Position numbers and translations under genes: made by a program
In this document: piece after piece, positions 31,946 through 43,076 of the stretch
Numbering within the stretch: position 1 is the stretch's first letter
Layout of the letters: every line of letters begins with the position of its first letter
The notes under the pieces: generated by a model
Database searches by the model: none
Told to the model about the DNA's origin: nothing
The model's input: only the letters and a program-made list of their open reading frames with translations
From: Bretschneidera sinensis
Taxonomy: Eukaryota; Streptophyta; Magnoliopsida; Brassicales; Akaniaceae
Assembly (NCBI GenBank): GCA_023935145.1
Contig: CM043697.1
Coordinates: 47,902,001 to 47,966,000 of the forward strand
Reading direction: 5' to 3'
Length of the DNA stretch: 64,000 bases

Positions 31946-33060
31946 CTTTGTGGTGTGGTTAAGGTGAATAGACCGGATCCATAAGCGGAATGTCTTCCAC
32001 TTCTGGATCTTTCCTATCTATTAAGATTTTGAGGCGTTGACCATTTACTTTAAAAATCCGACCATCTCTAGTATCCTCAATTTCCACCGCCCCATTTGCA
32101 AAAACAATTTTCAATATAAATGGACCGATCCACCTCGACCGAAGTTTTCCTAGATGCTAATGGAGTCTAGAATCGTATAAAAACACCCGATCATTAGGCT
32201 TGAATGTTTTCCTTAAAATTTTTTTATCATGAAACACTTCATCTTCGCCTTATAGATTCTAGAGTTCTCATAAGCATCATTTCTTAACTCCTCTAACTCG
32301 GTCAACTGATATTTCCTAAGCTTACTCGCCTCTCTTATGTCAAAATTAAAAGACTCGATGGCACAATAAGCTCAATGCTCGATCTCTATAAGTAAGTGGC
32401 AAGGCTTTCCAAAAACAAGCCTATATGGTGACATACCTAAAGAGGTTTTGAAAGCTGTATGGTAAGCCCAAAGCGCATCAACTAGTCTTAAAGATCAATC
32501 CTTGCGATCCAGGTTGACTGTTTTTTTCTAGAATTTGTTTAATTTCCCTATTTGCAAGTTCTACTTGTCCACTTGTCTGAGAGTGGTAAGCTATAGAAAT
32601 CTTATATAACACCCCATATTTTCTCATCAAAGCTTTAAAGGAATGGTTGTGAAAATGTGTACCTCGATCACTAATTATAGCATGTGGTGTACCAAATCGA
32701 GATAACACATTTTTTTTGAGAAATCTAATTACCATTCTATTATCATTGCTTTGGCAAGCTGTTGCCTCTACCCATTTTGTCACATAATCTATTGCCATAA
32801 TGATATATTGCTATCCGCAAGAAGGAGGAAATGGTCCCATAAAATCAATGCCCCAACAATCAAAGATTTCAATCACTAAAATTGGGTTTAAGAGCATCAT
32901 ATTACGATGAGATACAGCTCCTAACTTCTGACACTTTTCACATGAGCGACAATAGATGTTTGCATCTTTAAACAATGTAGGCCAATAAAATCCACACTGC
33001 AAATTTTTTGCAGCGGTTTTTTCATTGAAAAGTGGCCTCCACAAGCTTAGGAGTGACAAA
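31946..33060 (-). pseudogene. Integrase of Athila E
   Basis: Minus strand: zinc domain with [27 protein letters not shown] (first D), VEATACQSNDN, IISDRGTHFHNHSFKAL (second D), GQVELANREIKQILE (E), then a C-terminal part in several frames down to the stop near 31960. The first His of the zinc domain is disturbed by a frameshift (near 33030). A frameshift after the catalytic Glu (EKNSQPGSQG) breaks the core. Confidence 0.85.
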
Positions 33061-33199
33061 ATTCCAAGACGCTGGCAATCTCTTCATTAGGGATGCACCG
33101 CCTTAAAATTTGGTCAGGGCAGTACTTGAAAAGACAGGGGTCATCCCAATAAAAATTACATACCTCATTCAAGAAATTCTCTTGTCTTGAGCGCTCCAA

Positions 33200-33680
33200 T
33201 CCATAGGTATCTTACCGGTAGCCAAATAATTCACAATGAGCAAACCATGGTAGAGAAGTAATAGAGAGTAATTGCTCATCGGGAAAATCATCCTTGATTG
33301 GCATGTCGTCAGAGGTGTCCTCAAATATGAGCCTTGAGAGATGGTCTACCACCACGTTCTCTACTCCTTTCTTGTCCTTGATGGTGATGTCAAATTCTTG
33401 CAAGAGTAAAATCCACCGTATTAGTCGTGCCTTAGCATCCTTCTTTGTAAGAAGTTACTTGAGGGCTGCATGATCTGTGAAGATAAGAATAGAATAACCA
33501 ATTATATAAGCACGAAACTTGTCCAAAGCAAATACTACAGCTAGCAATTCTTTTTCAGTGGTGGAGTAGTTCATCTGAGCACTATTTAAGGTTTTACTAG
33601 CATAGTAAATGACATAAGGTTTTCCCTCCCTTCGCTGTCCAAGAACAACACCTACAGCATAGTCACTAGCATCACACATG
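33200..33680 (-). pseudogene. RNase H and connector of Athila E
   Basis: [36 protein letters not shown] and FTDHAALK mark RNase H (33679-33455), with a stop after that, and then [20 protein letters not shown] toward integrase (33403-33212). Same layout as A and C. Confidence 0.85.
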
Positions 33681-33699
33681 ATTTCAAAGGATAAAATCC

Positions 33700-34560
33700 A
33701 ATCAGGTGACTACATTATAGGGGCTGAAGTAAGCTTGCCAATCAGCATTTTAAAGGCCTCTTGACAAGTGGTCCACTCAAATGGGACATCTTTAACTAGG
33801 AGGGCACATAGTGGTCTAGATATGTTGGAAAAGTTTTGTATGAACCTCCTATAAAAACCAGCATGACCAAGGAAAGATCTTACATCCTTTACTGTCTTAG
33901 GTGTGGGCAATTTAGAAATTAATTCAATCTTAGATTAATCAACCTCTATCCCCTTAGAAGAAATAATATGCCCTAAGACAATACCGGATGGTACCATGAA
34001 ATGGCATTTTTCCCAATTTAAGACTAATTCCTTTTCCTCATAACGAATCAACACTCTTTCTAAATTCATTAAGCAAACATCAAATGAAGATCCAAAAACA
34101 GTTAGGTCATCCATAAAATCCTCCATGCAATTTTCAACCATGTCACTAAAAATGCTCATCATGCAACGTTGAAAAGTGGCAGGGGCATTACACAATCCAA
34201 ATGGCATTCTAAGAAAAACATAGGTGCCAAAAGGACAAGTGAAAGTGGTTTTACTTTGGTCTTCTAATGCAATTTCAATTTGATAATAACCAGAATAACC
34301 ATCTAAGAAACAGTAAAAATGATGACCAGCTACACACTCAAGAATTTGATCGATAAAGGGGAGTGGGAAATGGTCTTTCCGGGTGTCAGCATTTAATTTC
34401 CTATAATCAATGCACATGCATCACCCAGTCACAAGTTTTGTAGGGACTAACTCTCCTAGGTCATTCTTTACCACAGTGACTCCGGACTTTTTAGGAATGA
34501 CTTGTGTATGACTTACCCATTTACTATCTAGCTATGGGATATATAATTCCCGCATCTAAT
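33700..34560 (-). pseudogene. Reverse transcriptase of Athila E
   Basis: A 160-codon stretch (34417-33935) has CIDYRKLNADTRKDHFPLPF, CFLDGYSGYYQIEIALED, MPFGLCNAPATFQRCM and the catalytic FMDDLTVFGSSFD; after a stop the frame continues with SFLGHAGFYRRFIQNFSNIS (33910-33710). The catalytic aspartates are kept. The start of RT lies in broken frames up to about 34560. Confidence 0.87.
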
Positions 34561-34660
34561 AGTTTTAACACTTCATTCTTTACTACTTCTTTCATAGTGG
34601 GGTTAAGCCTACGTGGAGGGTCTCTACGAGGACTAGTTTCTTAATCCAAATTTATCTTAT

Positions 34661-35476
34661 GAGAACAGATCAGGGGACTAATTCTTTTAAATAAGCCATG
34701 CTCCAACCTAAGGCTGATTTATGTGCATTTAAGGTCCGAATTACTTTCTCACCTTGAGACTCAGACAACTCAGATGAGATAATAACAGGAAAAGTATCAC
34801 CAGGACCGAGAAAAATATGCTTTAAACCCTTAGGTAGTGGCTTCAATTCGACTTTAGGTGCTTCCACACTTGAGGAGATTTGTTTCTCGCTTCTTTCGGG
34901 TAACTTCTCAAACTTTGGTTGCCATGCTTAAGTGCCATAATCCTGAGATTTGTCAAAAATACCACAAATATCAATTATATCAATTTTATCATTAATAGAA
35001 TCAATCTCAGAATTAACAAGAAAATATTCAAGAGGATAAAAGTCATGAGCTATGGAAACTCCTTTATCAATGAGTGACTCGATCATGTATAAGTGGTGGT
35101 TCTCGTCCTCATCTTTGGGCTGTTTTGCAACGTTGAAAATGTTCACCTCGAGGGTCATGTTTCCAAAGGACAGCTTTATGAGTCCATTCCTACAATTAAT
35201 AAGAGCATTTGCAGAAGCAATGAAAGATTTACCCAAAATCAAAGAAATTTTAGAGTTAGTGTCAACAGCAGAGGTAGTATCAAGGATTAGGAAATCAACA
35301 GGATAATAAAATTGATCAATTTGAATCAAGATATCCTCTACCACACCCCGGGGTACTTTGACTGATCGGTCAGCCAATTGTAATACCACAGCAGTTGGTT
35401 TTATTTCTCCCAATCCCAGCTGCAAATAAATAGAAAATGACATCAGATTTACACTAGCTCCTAAATCTAGAAAGGC
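34661..35476 (-). pseudogene. Protease and protease-RT spacer of Athila E
   Basis: MSFSIYLQLGLGEIKP at 35443 directly follows the active-site region, whose DLGA lies in the short stretch around 35455-35475 next to a stop. Then VKVPRGVVEDILIQIDQFYY and ALINCRNGLIKLSFGNMTLE follow, as in A and C. The acidic spacer ends in broken frames before RT. Confidence 0.8.
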
Positions 35477-35974
35477 TTATCCAACCTCATGATTTCCAAT
35501 GCTACATGCAATGGTTGGATAGCCAGGATCCTTGTATTTTGGGGGAATTCTTTGCTCAATTAAAGCACTAACTTGCTCTGTTAGGAATGTTGTTTTCTTT
35601 ACATGGTACTTCCTCTTAATGGTATATAAATCCTCGAGAACTTTTGTACAGGTAGGAACTTGTTTAATCATATGCAAAAGAGGTAGATTAAGTTTTACTT
35701 GCCTTATGTTCTCTAGGATTTCATTGTTTAGGTCCAGATTTTTCTTGTTTGATTTTAAGACTTGAGGGAATGGTGCCTTAACAGGACTCTTGGTAACTTC
35801 AGGGTCTTTGGGTAACTCGGCATCACTATTACCTTGACCCTTTTTCACATCCTCGGATTTGTTCATTGTTGGGATGTGTAATGTCTTATAACTTCTTGTC
35901 ACAATGGCATTCACATTTTCCAGATTTGTTTGTGCCATGTGTTGACCATGGGGTGTGGACTGAGCTTGGAAAGG
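35477..35974 (-). pseudogene. Gag-protease linker of Athila E, cut by copia R
   Basis: Contains NAIVTRSYKTLHIPTMNK, ALKSNKKNLDLNN-like residues and LNLPLLHMIKQVPTCTKVLE, parallel to A 4860-5340. It is interrupted after GAACT (35975-35979) by copia R and continues at 42240. Confidence 0.82.
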
Positions 35975-35979
35975 GAACT
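35975..35979. repeat. Target site duplication GAACT, left copy (copia R)
   Basis: Identical to 42235-42239. Athila A and C carry one copy at the matching place (AAGTTCCC and GGGAACTT). Two further bases (TA) also match by chance next to both copies. Confidence 0.85.
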
Positions 35980-36935
35980 TATTGGAAATCACCTTGACAA
36001 GATGCCTAGGTGGTGATCTTCCAAACACCCAAGTCTAGAATGACTTGTAAAGATTAGGAATCGAAAACAGAAATAGAAATCAAAGAAATAAAGATGACAA
36101 GCGATTTGTTATCGAGGTTCGGCAATAGCCTACGTCCCCGTGAGTTCCTCTGAACTCTCTGCACTAAATCAATGGTTCTTTTACAATCATAGTAACCCCT
36201 CTCCAAGAAGCCTAAGTTCTTGAAGAAACAAAGAAGAGAAGAAAGAAGATGATAAGAACTATTATAAAAGCTCTCTATCAAATCTATGCTACTCTTTCTT
36301 TACAACCAGCCTCTCTACAATGAGTCCCTCTTGTGTTTTGTGTCTTTGCACTCTCACATAATTCTCTCTTATATCTCTTGTATAATGATCACATTAATCT
36401 CTTGTATTGCTTTGTCACAATTGTTGTTGAGAATGAAGCTAGGTGAACCTTTATATAGTGCACCAACTTCTTGTCCAATCTTGAGGGTCAATATCCACCC
36501 TTAGATCTTGATGACCAATCAACCATGGCCCTTGATCATTCCTTAGTGATCCTATGCATTTTGAACATGTCTCACGATCCACTTGAAAAGCTGAATCATG
36601 TGTGCTTCAGTGTGCCTGAAGGTGTGGCTTGAAACAGGGGGCGCCGCGGCTCAAGGCAAAGCACCAATTCACCACTTTCTGGGCACCGCGGCCTGGAGCA
36701 GGGGGCGTCGCGGCCTGGCCCTTCCTCCAGCCCTACTCCTTTTTGATGCTGTGGCCTAGCCTAGGGAGGGCTGCGACCTGACCTGATGCGCACACTCATT
36801 TCGCTGGACCCTTTTTGTTGCTTGTATGCTGAAGCACACTCCTAGTGTGCTGAGGCTTGATGCTTGAACTTCTTCAAACCTTTTCCAACCTTGTTTAAAC
36901 CTTAACCATGTTTAAACCTTTGACAAATATTAACA
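35980..36935 (-). repeat. 3' LTR of copia R (956 bp)
   Basis: On the minus strand TGTTAATATTTG (36935) to TTCCAATA (35980). GC-rich words such as GCGCCGCGGC and CACCGCGGCCTGG lie at 36641-36790, and a TATA box (ACTATATAAAGG on the minus strand) at about 36460-36449. Confidence 0.9.
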
Positions 36936-36956
36936 ATCTCTACCTTTTTCTAAGTG
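36936..36956 (-). other. Polypurine tract of copia R
   Basis: The minus strand reads AGAAAAAGGTAGAGAT directly before TGTTA. Copia Q has ACAAAGGTAGAGAT at the same position. Confidence 0.8.
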
Positions 36957-37083
36957 TTTAAACCCAAACCATTATGCACAGAACTTCAGGATCCAAACTC
37001 ATCTTGAGTCATCAATCAACCGACTCCAATCCCAAGTAGTCCAAGGCAATGATTGAAATTACTTAGAGGTAGAACATTGGTGC

Positions 37084-37890
37084 CTAAATCGCAGGATTTT
37101 CCTCCGTGGCTACCTTGTCCACATGAATGCATACTTCCGTAACATTTTTTCGAATGAAATGATACCGAACATCTATGTGCTTTGTCCTCTCATAGAACAC
37201 CGGATTTTTACACAAGTGCAATGCACTTTGACTATCCGAAAATACCACAAACTGCTCTTCTAGGATCTTTAACTCTTCCAACAACCCTTTGCACCACATA
37301 GCCTCCTTTATGGCTTCTATAGCCACTATGTACTTAGCCTCGATTGTTAAGAGTACTACCACAGGCTACGACTGAGCCTTCCAACTTACACAACATCCGT
37401 TTAAGTTGAAGAAGTATGAGGTAATCGATATTCTTTTATCCTGGTCTGCTCCATAGTCCGAATCCGTATAACCCTCAAGGTAGATGGACTTACCACTCTT
37501 CTCATAAATCAGCCCCACATCTGGGCTTCCCTTCAAGTACCTCAGCAACCACTTCATCCCAATCCAATTCTTCTTCCCAGGATTACTCATAAACCTGCTG
37601 AGAACACTTATTGCATGAGCAATATCAGGTCTAGTGCTTACCATGGTGGACATAACAGAACCAACCACACTAGAGTAAGGGACCTTTTCCATTTCCTTCT
37701 TCTCCACCTCTAATCTTGGACATTGATCACTGGAGAACTTGAAATGACCAGCAAGGGGAACCTTCACTGGTTTGCTATCTTCCATAGAGAACTTAGATAT
37801 CATCTTGTCTATGTAGGAAATTTGAGAGATCTTCAATCCGTTTCTCTCTCTTTCTCGGATGATACACATCCTAAGGATCTTCTGTGCCAA
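37084..37890 (-). pseudogene. RNase H and RT C-terminal part of copia R
   Basis: From 37890: QISYIDKMISKFSMEDSKPV, VPYSSVVGSVMSTMVSTRPD, WLLRYLKGSPDVGLIYEKSG and GYTDSDYGADQDKR (first RNase H Asp). After a stop at about 37364: AKYIVAIEAIKEAMWCKGLL (Glu region), FSDSQSALHLCKNPVFYERT (Asp) and HIDVRYHFIR. It is the complete version of the segment deleted in Q. Confidence 0.87.
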
Positions 37891-38653
37891 GATCCTTCAT
37901 CTTCAACTCCTCATTGAGTTGAGCCTTTAATTTTCTTATCCTCTCCATGCTGCTCCCAACCAGCAACATATCATCAACATAGATGAGGATGATCACCACT
38001 TCCTCAACCTTCTGCCCATTGTAGTACAAGCACGAATCATAGTAGCTCCTCATGAAACCTAAGCCGATCACAAAGGAATCAAACCTCTTATTCCATTGCT
38101 GAGGTGATTGCTTCAGGCTATAGAGAGATTTCTTCAATTTGCACACCAACTCTCCATGCCTTCTTTCCTCATAGCCTTCGGGTTGCCTCATGTAGATGGT
38201 CTCATCAAGCCCACCATGTAAGAACATTGTCTTCACACCTATTTGTTCGATTTCCTAATTGAATTGGACCACCAATGCCAATACTATCCGTATCGTCTTG
38301 TACTTCACAACCGGTGAGAAGATTTATGTGAAATCTATGGCTTCTTTTTGTGTGAACCCCTTTGCCACTAGCCTAGCTTTATACCAGACTTCATCTCCTG
38401 GAGTGTTCCCTTCTTTGATCTTATAGATCCATCTACAATCCACAACTCTCTGTTTTTCTGGTTTGGGCACCAATTCCCAAGAGTTTTTTTTCCTTAAAGA
38501 ATCAATTTCTTCCTCTATGGCTAGCTGCCACTTTGACGAATCCTTACACTCCATGGCATCCATGTAAGTTTCTGGTTCAACTATCCCTCCTTCTGTCAAA
38601 GGGGCTGCTACATTAGCATCTGCAAAGCCATATCTCAAAGGTGGTATCACCAC
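37871..38653 (-). pseudogene. Reverse transcriptase of copia R
   Basis: 38653-38324 holds WQLAIEEEIDSLRKKNSWEL, VDCRWIYKIKEGNTPGDEVW and ARLVAKGFTQKEAIDF. After a short broken stretch, 38236-37871 holds FLHGGLDETIYMRQPEGYEE, KKSLYSLKQSPQQWNKRFDS and the catalytic LIYVDDMLLVGSSMERI. YVDD is intact; the frame breaks at about 38240-38320. Confidence 0.87.
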
Positions 38654-38737
38654 CCTCCTTTCCCGGTCCCTTGTGAGCTGGTAGTCATTCTGACTTACTG
38701 CATCAACCCCTTCCAGTTCAGCCTCCTCCTAAGTTTC

Positions 38738-39730
38738 TTAAGCTTTGCCTTCATCAATGGGCTCTACCTGGTCTAAACCCTCTTGCTTTTCTTGCTCTAC
38801 TTGAACCGAATTCTCCTTGATGCGATGGTCCACAAATTCTAGACTGGTTTGCTCACTAGCCCCTGCAGGGTTAGTTTTCTCTAAGTAGGGAAATAACAAT
38901 TCATTAAAAATAACATCCCTACTTATAATGAGTTTTATTCCTTTTGATTCTAAGGACCACAACCTATACCCCTTAACCCCATCACCATACCCTAGAAACA
39001 CACATTTTCTAGACCTTGGGTTAAGTTTATCATCCTTTTGATGTGCATATACAGCACACCCAAAAGTCCTAAGGTTGCTCAACTCAGGGGGTTTTTCACT
39101 CCACATCTCCGTGGGAGTCTTAAGCTCTAAAGCTCTAGAGGGTGATCTATTTACCAAGTATGCAGCAGTAGCCATAGCTTTTCCCCAAAAATGTTTTGGT
39201 AAATCGGATCCTATTAACATGCACCCAACTTTTTCCATAAGGGTTCTATTCATCCTTTCAGCAACTCCATTTTGCTGAGGTGTTTTGACAACCGTTCTAT
39301 GTCTTAGAATGCCATTTAATTCACAAAATTTATCAAAATCCTTATTACAAAATTCTAAGCCATTATCTGTTCGGAAAGCCTTAACTACCCTACCCGTTTG
39401 AGTCTCTAGCAACTTTTTCCACACAACAAATTTATTCAAGGCTTCTGATTTATTCTTAAGCTAATAAACCCAAACTTTTCTTGAATAATCATCAATTAAA
39501 GACAGAAAGTAAAAGTTACCTCCCTATGTTGGTGTTCTTGCTAGTCCCCAAAGGTTCGAATGAATGTAGTTAAGAATCCCCTTAGACTTGTGCACTCCGA
39601 TGTTGAAGCTGACCCAGTGTTGCTTCCCAAAAATGCAACACTGGCAGAAATCCAATTTCTCTACTTTGTCTCCTCCAAGTAGACCATTCTTGCTAAGAAC
39701 TTGCAGGCCCTTTTCACTCGTATGTCCCAA
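38738..39730 (-). pseudogene. Integrase of copia R
   Basis: 39730-39524 carries the zinc part (LDFCQCCIFGKQHWVSFNIG) and YIHSNLWGLARTP, where the first catalytic Asp of the usual HADLWG is Asn. 39439-38738 holds AFRTDNGLEFCNKDFDKFCE (second D), TPQQNGVAERMNRTLMEKVG (E) and VFLGYGDGVKGYRLWSLES, then an acidic tail. A stop near 39460 separates the two pieces. Confidence 0.87.
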
Positions 39731-39739
39731 GCGAGTGTG

Positions 39740-40168
39740 TCAAAGGGCTGTCCTATCCATCTCAGCCATCAATCTTGCTGCTTGATCATTGATTTTTGTC
39801 TCTCCGATCATCTCATAGAGTCCATCCTTTAATGTTGCTTTGATCACTACCAAAGATCCCTTGGCCACCTTGATCTTTCCTCCCTCTACTTTGTATGTGT
39901 ACCCCATGGAATTCAGCTGCCCTAATGAGATCAAATTCCTCTTTAAATTAGGAAGATACCTCACATTTTGCAGCAACCTTGTGACTCTATCAAATATCCT
40001 CAATTGGATGTCTCCAATCCCTCTCACTTGGCAAGAATTGTCATTACGTAAGAAGACCCTTCCATCATTGATCTCCTTGAAATTCTTGAACCATTCCTTG
40101 TGAGGGCACATGTGATAAGTGCACCCGAAATCCAGAATCCACTTCTCGCTGCCTTGCCTCTTACTCAC
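39740..40168 (-). pseudogene. Protease and pre-integrase of copia R
   Basis: WILDFGCTYHMCPHKEWFKN shows the copia protease site with D-S-G changed to D-F-G; then GIGDIQLRIFDRVTRLL and the pre-integrase MIGETKINDQAARLMAEMDR. The 142-codon frame is otherwise open. The active-site change probably inactivates it. Confidence 0.82.
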
Positions 40169-40198
40169 ATTTTAGCACACAACAAGAACATCATCTTG

Positions 40199-41119
40199 CT
40201 ATTCTTCTTTAGCAACCAAAGCCTCTCCATTATTGGTATGGCTTATTCCTCTCTCATCCCACAACCTCTTCTTGCAATCTTTCTTGAAATGGTCTTCCTT
40301 GTTGCAGTAGAAGCACTTCTTTCCTCCAAGTCTTGTCTTGGAATGAGATCTTCCATGGCTCTGCCCTCTACCTCTTGATTTTTCCCGATAGTTGCCATGA
40401 ATGCTGCTGTCATTCCGAGTTGCTGGCCTTCCTCTAATGAACAACCCTTCTCCACTTAATGCTTCCCTTATCTTGGCTTTGAAATCATGTGCCCTTATGG
40501 CATTGATCACAATCTCCTTGGCTAAAGTATCTCTTCCATACTCAATAGCATTAATCAAATTATCAAAACAATCAGGAGGGGAATTTAACAAAATAACAGT
40601 CAATTGTTCATCCAGGAATTTAATACTATAACTAGCCAAATCTTGAACTAATTTATTAAATACATCAAGATTATCTTGCAACTCTTTACTAGGATCCATT
40701 TTAAAAGCAAAGATTCTTTTGAAAAGATAAATCTTGTTAGGGAGAGTTTTGGTAAGAAACAAATCATCTAGCTTCTTCCATGTGACAGTCGGATCTTCCG
40801 AGTCTCTGTACTCCCTTGTGACATTATCCGACATGTGTAAGAAGATGGTGCTGTATGCCATCTTCTTCATCTCAATCCACTAGTCCTCCATGACACTTGT
40901 TGGAAAAGCATCATCTTCTCCAATAGCCAAGTCCACTTTCTGTTGCATAAGAACCGCCTTGATCTTCCATTTCCAAAGGGTAAAGTCTCTTTTTTCAATC
41001 AAACTTCTCAACACAGAAATTTGAAGCCATCTTTGCGAAGAAGATCCCAGATTTGTGTAATACCCACAAATGCTTTCTACAACCTCAAGAACACGATCGA
41101 AGATGGATCTTAACACCAT
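40199..41119 (-). pseudogene. gag: Gag of copia R
   Basis: The open stretch 40870-40199 (223 codons) has PTVTWKKLDDLFLTKTLPNK, FAFKMDPSKELQDNLDVFNK, VINAIRAHDFKAKIREALSG, a basic SRGRGQSHGRSHSK region and a complete zinc knuckle CFYCNKEDHFKKDCKK. The N-terminal part (WKWKIKAVLMQQKVDLAIGE) is in 41119-40880, split off by a stop near 40875. It is the reference for the broken P and Q Gags. Confidence 0.87.
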
Positions 41120-41263
41120 TCTTGAATCACTCTCAAGAACACGATCTGATCTTGATCTTTACACTATTCTTGAATCACCCAAGAAGTTGATCTTTGATTC
41201 TTGGAGTCTTGACTCTATCACCTTCTTATTCTTATTCTGATACCCTCTAACTAAAGCTCCTCT

Positions 41264-41276
41264 GGCTCTGATACCA
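41264..41276 (-). other. Primer binding site, initiator tRNA-Met type (copia R)
   Basis: The minus strand reads TGGTATCAGAGCC, one base from the LTR edge. It is the standard plant copia primer site. Confidence 0.93.
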
Positions 41277-41277
41277 C

Positions 41278-42234
41278 TTTTGGAAATCACTTTGACAAGA
41301 TGCCCAGGTGGTGATCTTCCAAACACCCAAGTCTAGAATGACTTGTAAAGATTAGGAATCGAAAACAGAAACAAAAATCAAAGAAAGAAAGAAGACAAGC
41401 GATTTGTTATCGAGGTTCAGCAATAGCCTACGTCCTCGTGAGTTCCTCTAAACTCTCTGCACTAAATCAATGGTTCTTTTACAATCACAGTAACCCCTCT
41501 CCAAGAAGCCTATGTTCTTGAAGAAACAAAGAAGAGAAGAAAGAAGATGATAAGAACTATTATAAAAGCTCTCTATCAAATCTATGCTACTCTTTCTTTA
41601 CAACCATCCTCTTTACAATGAGTCCTTTTTGTGTTTTGTGTCTTTGCAGTCTCACATAATTCTATCTTATATCTCTTTTATAATGATCACATTAATCTCT
41701 TGTATTGCTTTGTCACAATTGTTGTTGAGAATGAAGCTAGGTGACCCTTTATATAGTGCACCAACTTCTTGTCCAATCTTGAGGGTCAATATCCACCCTT
41801 AGATCTTGATGACCAATCAACCATGGCCCTTGATCATTCCTTAGTGATCCTCTGCATTTTGAACATGTCTCACGAACCACTTGAAAAGCTGAATCATGTC
41901 TGCTTTAGTGTGCCTAAAGGTGCGGCCTGAAACAGGGGGTGCCGCGGCTCAAGGTAAAGCACCAATTCACCACTTTCTAGGTGCCGCGGCCTGGAGAATG
42001 GGGGGTTGTGGCCTGGCCCTTCCTCCAGTCCTCCTCCTTTCTGGGCGCCGCAGTCTGGACTAGGGAGGGCCGCGGCCTAACCTGATGCGCACACTCATTT
42101 TGCTGGACCTTTTTTGTTGCTTGCATACTGAAGCACACTCCTAGTGTGCTGAGGCTTGATGCTTGAACTTCTTCAAACCTTTTCCAACCTTTTTTAAACC
42201 TTAACCATGTTTAAACCTTAGACAAATACTAACA
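41278..42234 (-). repeat. 5' LTR of copia R (957 bp)
   Basis: On the minus strand TGTTAGTATTTG (42234) to TTCCAAAA (41278). GC-rich words at 41940-42085 differ from the 3' LTR mainly at CG sites (for example GGGGGTTGTGGCC against GGGGGCGTCGCGGCC). TATA box at about 41758-41747. Confidence 0.9.
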
Positions 42235-42239
42235 GAACT

Positions 42240-43076
42240 TACCTTGCTCATTCACACTCAATGAGCCCATCAATTTGGACACTTGGCTCCTTATTCTCTT
42301 CCACAACCTGTATGATTAATGTTTCACACCTTTGGTTTGCCTTACCATGTGCCTCAATAAAAGCATGTAAAGTGTCTTCTAAAGAACTCCTAGAGGATGA
42401 GGGTGCATGATATGGTGTTGGGTATAATCTAGAGGGTTGTGCAAGCTACTGGTTTTCAGACTTCCAGCTGAAATTGGGGTGATTTCACCATCCCATATTA
42501 TAGGTGTTAGAGAAGGGTGCTAGAGGCTTCTTGTACATGCCTAAGGCATTACATTGTTCCTCATACATCCCTCTCATATCTACGAATTTGGGGCACTCTT
42601 GAGCGGGATGACATACCCCACCACACACAAAACATGGTTCTGAAGATTCGATATGATTAACCACGTGTGTTGGCTTTGAGCCTTTAGTCTTTAACGCATC
42701 TAACTCCCTAGTGAGCATTTCGACCTTAGTTTTTAGGTTGTCTTCTTCCCTAAGATGGTATATTCCACCACTACTTGAGTTTCCTATAGGTTGTGACCTA
42801 TTTGTGCTTTTAGTAGCACTAGATCCAGTCCAAGTATGAGCTTTTTTAGCAAGCTCATTGAGGTTTTCTATAGCCTCATCAGGATCTTTTGCAGAAATTC
42901 ACCATTACACATCATCTCTACAAATTGGCGCTCTCTATAGGTAAGTCCCTTATAAAATTAGCTCACTAAGCGCCAACTCTCATACCCATGGTGAGGACAC
43001 ATACTTAATAGCTCCCTAAATTTCTCTCAAGACTGATACAAAGTCTCATTATCCTTTTGTACAAAGGTGGAGATTT
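42240..43076 (-). pseudogene. gag: Gag of Athila E, C-terminal two thirds
   Basis: Continues from the E linker across copia R. Zinc knuckle CFVCGGVCHPAQEC is intact, then ECPKFVDMRGMYEEQCNALG and PFSNTYN. Upstream (toward 43076) are the helical capsid segments with several stops. Coding ends abruptly at about 43076 in the segment equivalent to QISTFAQK of A, where LTR sequence begins. Confidence 0.82.

Larger units (their letters stand above)
35980..42234 (-). mobile_element. Copia R: Ty1/copia element with both LTRs (6255 bp)
   Basis: Minus-strand copia with 3' LTR (35980-36935), polypurine tract, RNase H, RT, integrase, protease, gag, leader, PBS and 5' LTR (41278-42234), flanked by GAACT. 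Inserted in the gag of Athila E. LTR ends TGTTAGTA...TTCCAATA/TTCCAAAA correspond to TGTTGG...CCAACA in copia Q. All domains are in order but broken by stops. The two LTRs differ visibly, mostly by CG-type transitions in the GC-rich block. Confidence 0.93.

Noticed and set aside
36286..36504. 72-codon ORF, nearly identical to 41584-41802
   Set aside because: Present twice because it lies in both copia R LTRs; antisense to the element and with no family resemblance.
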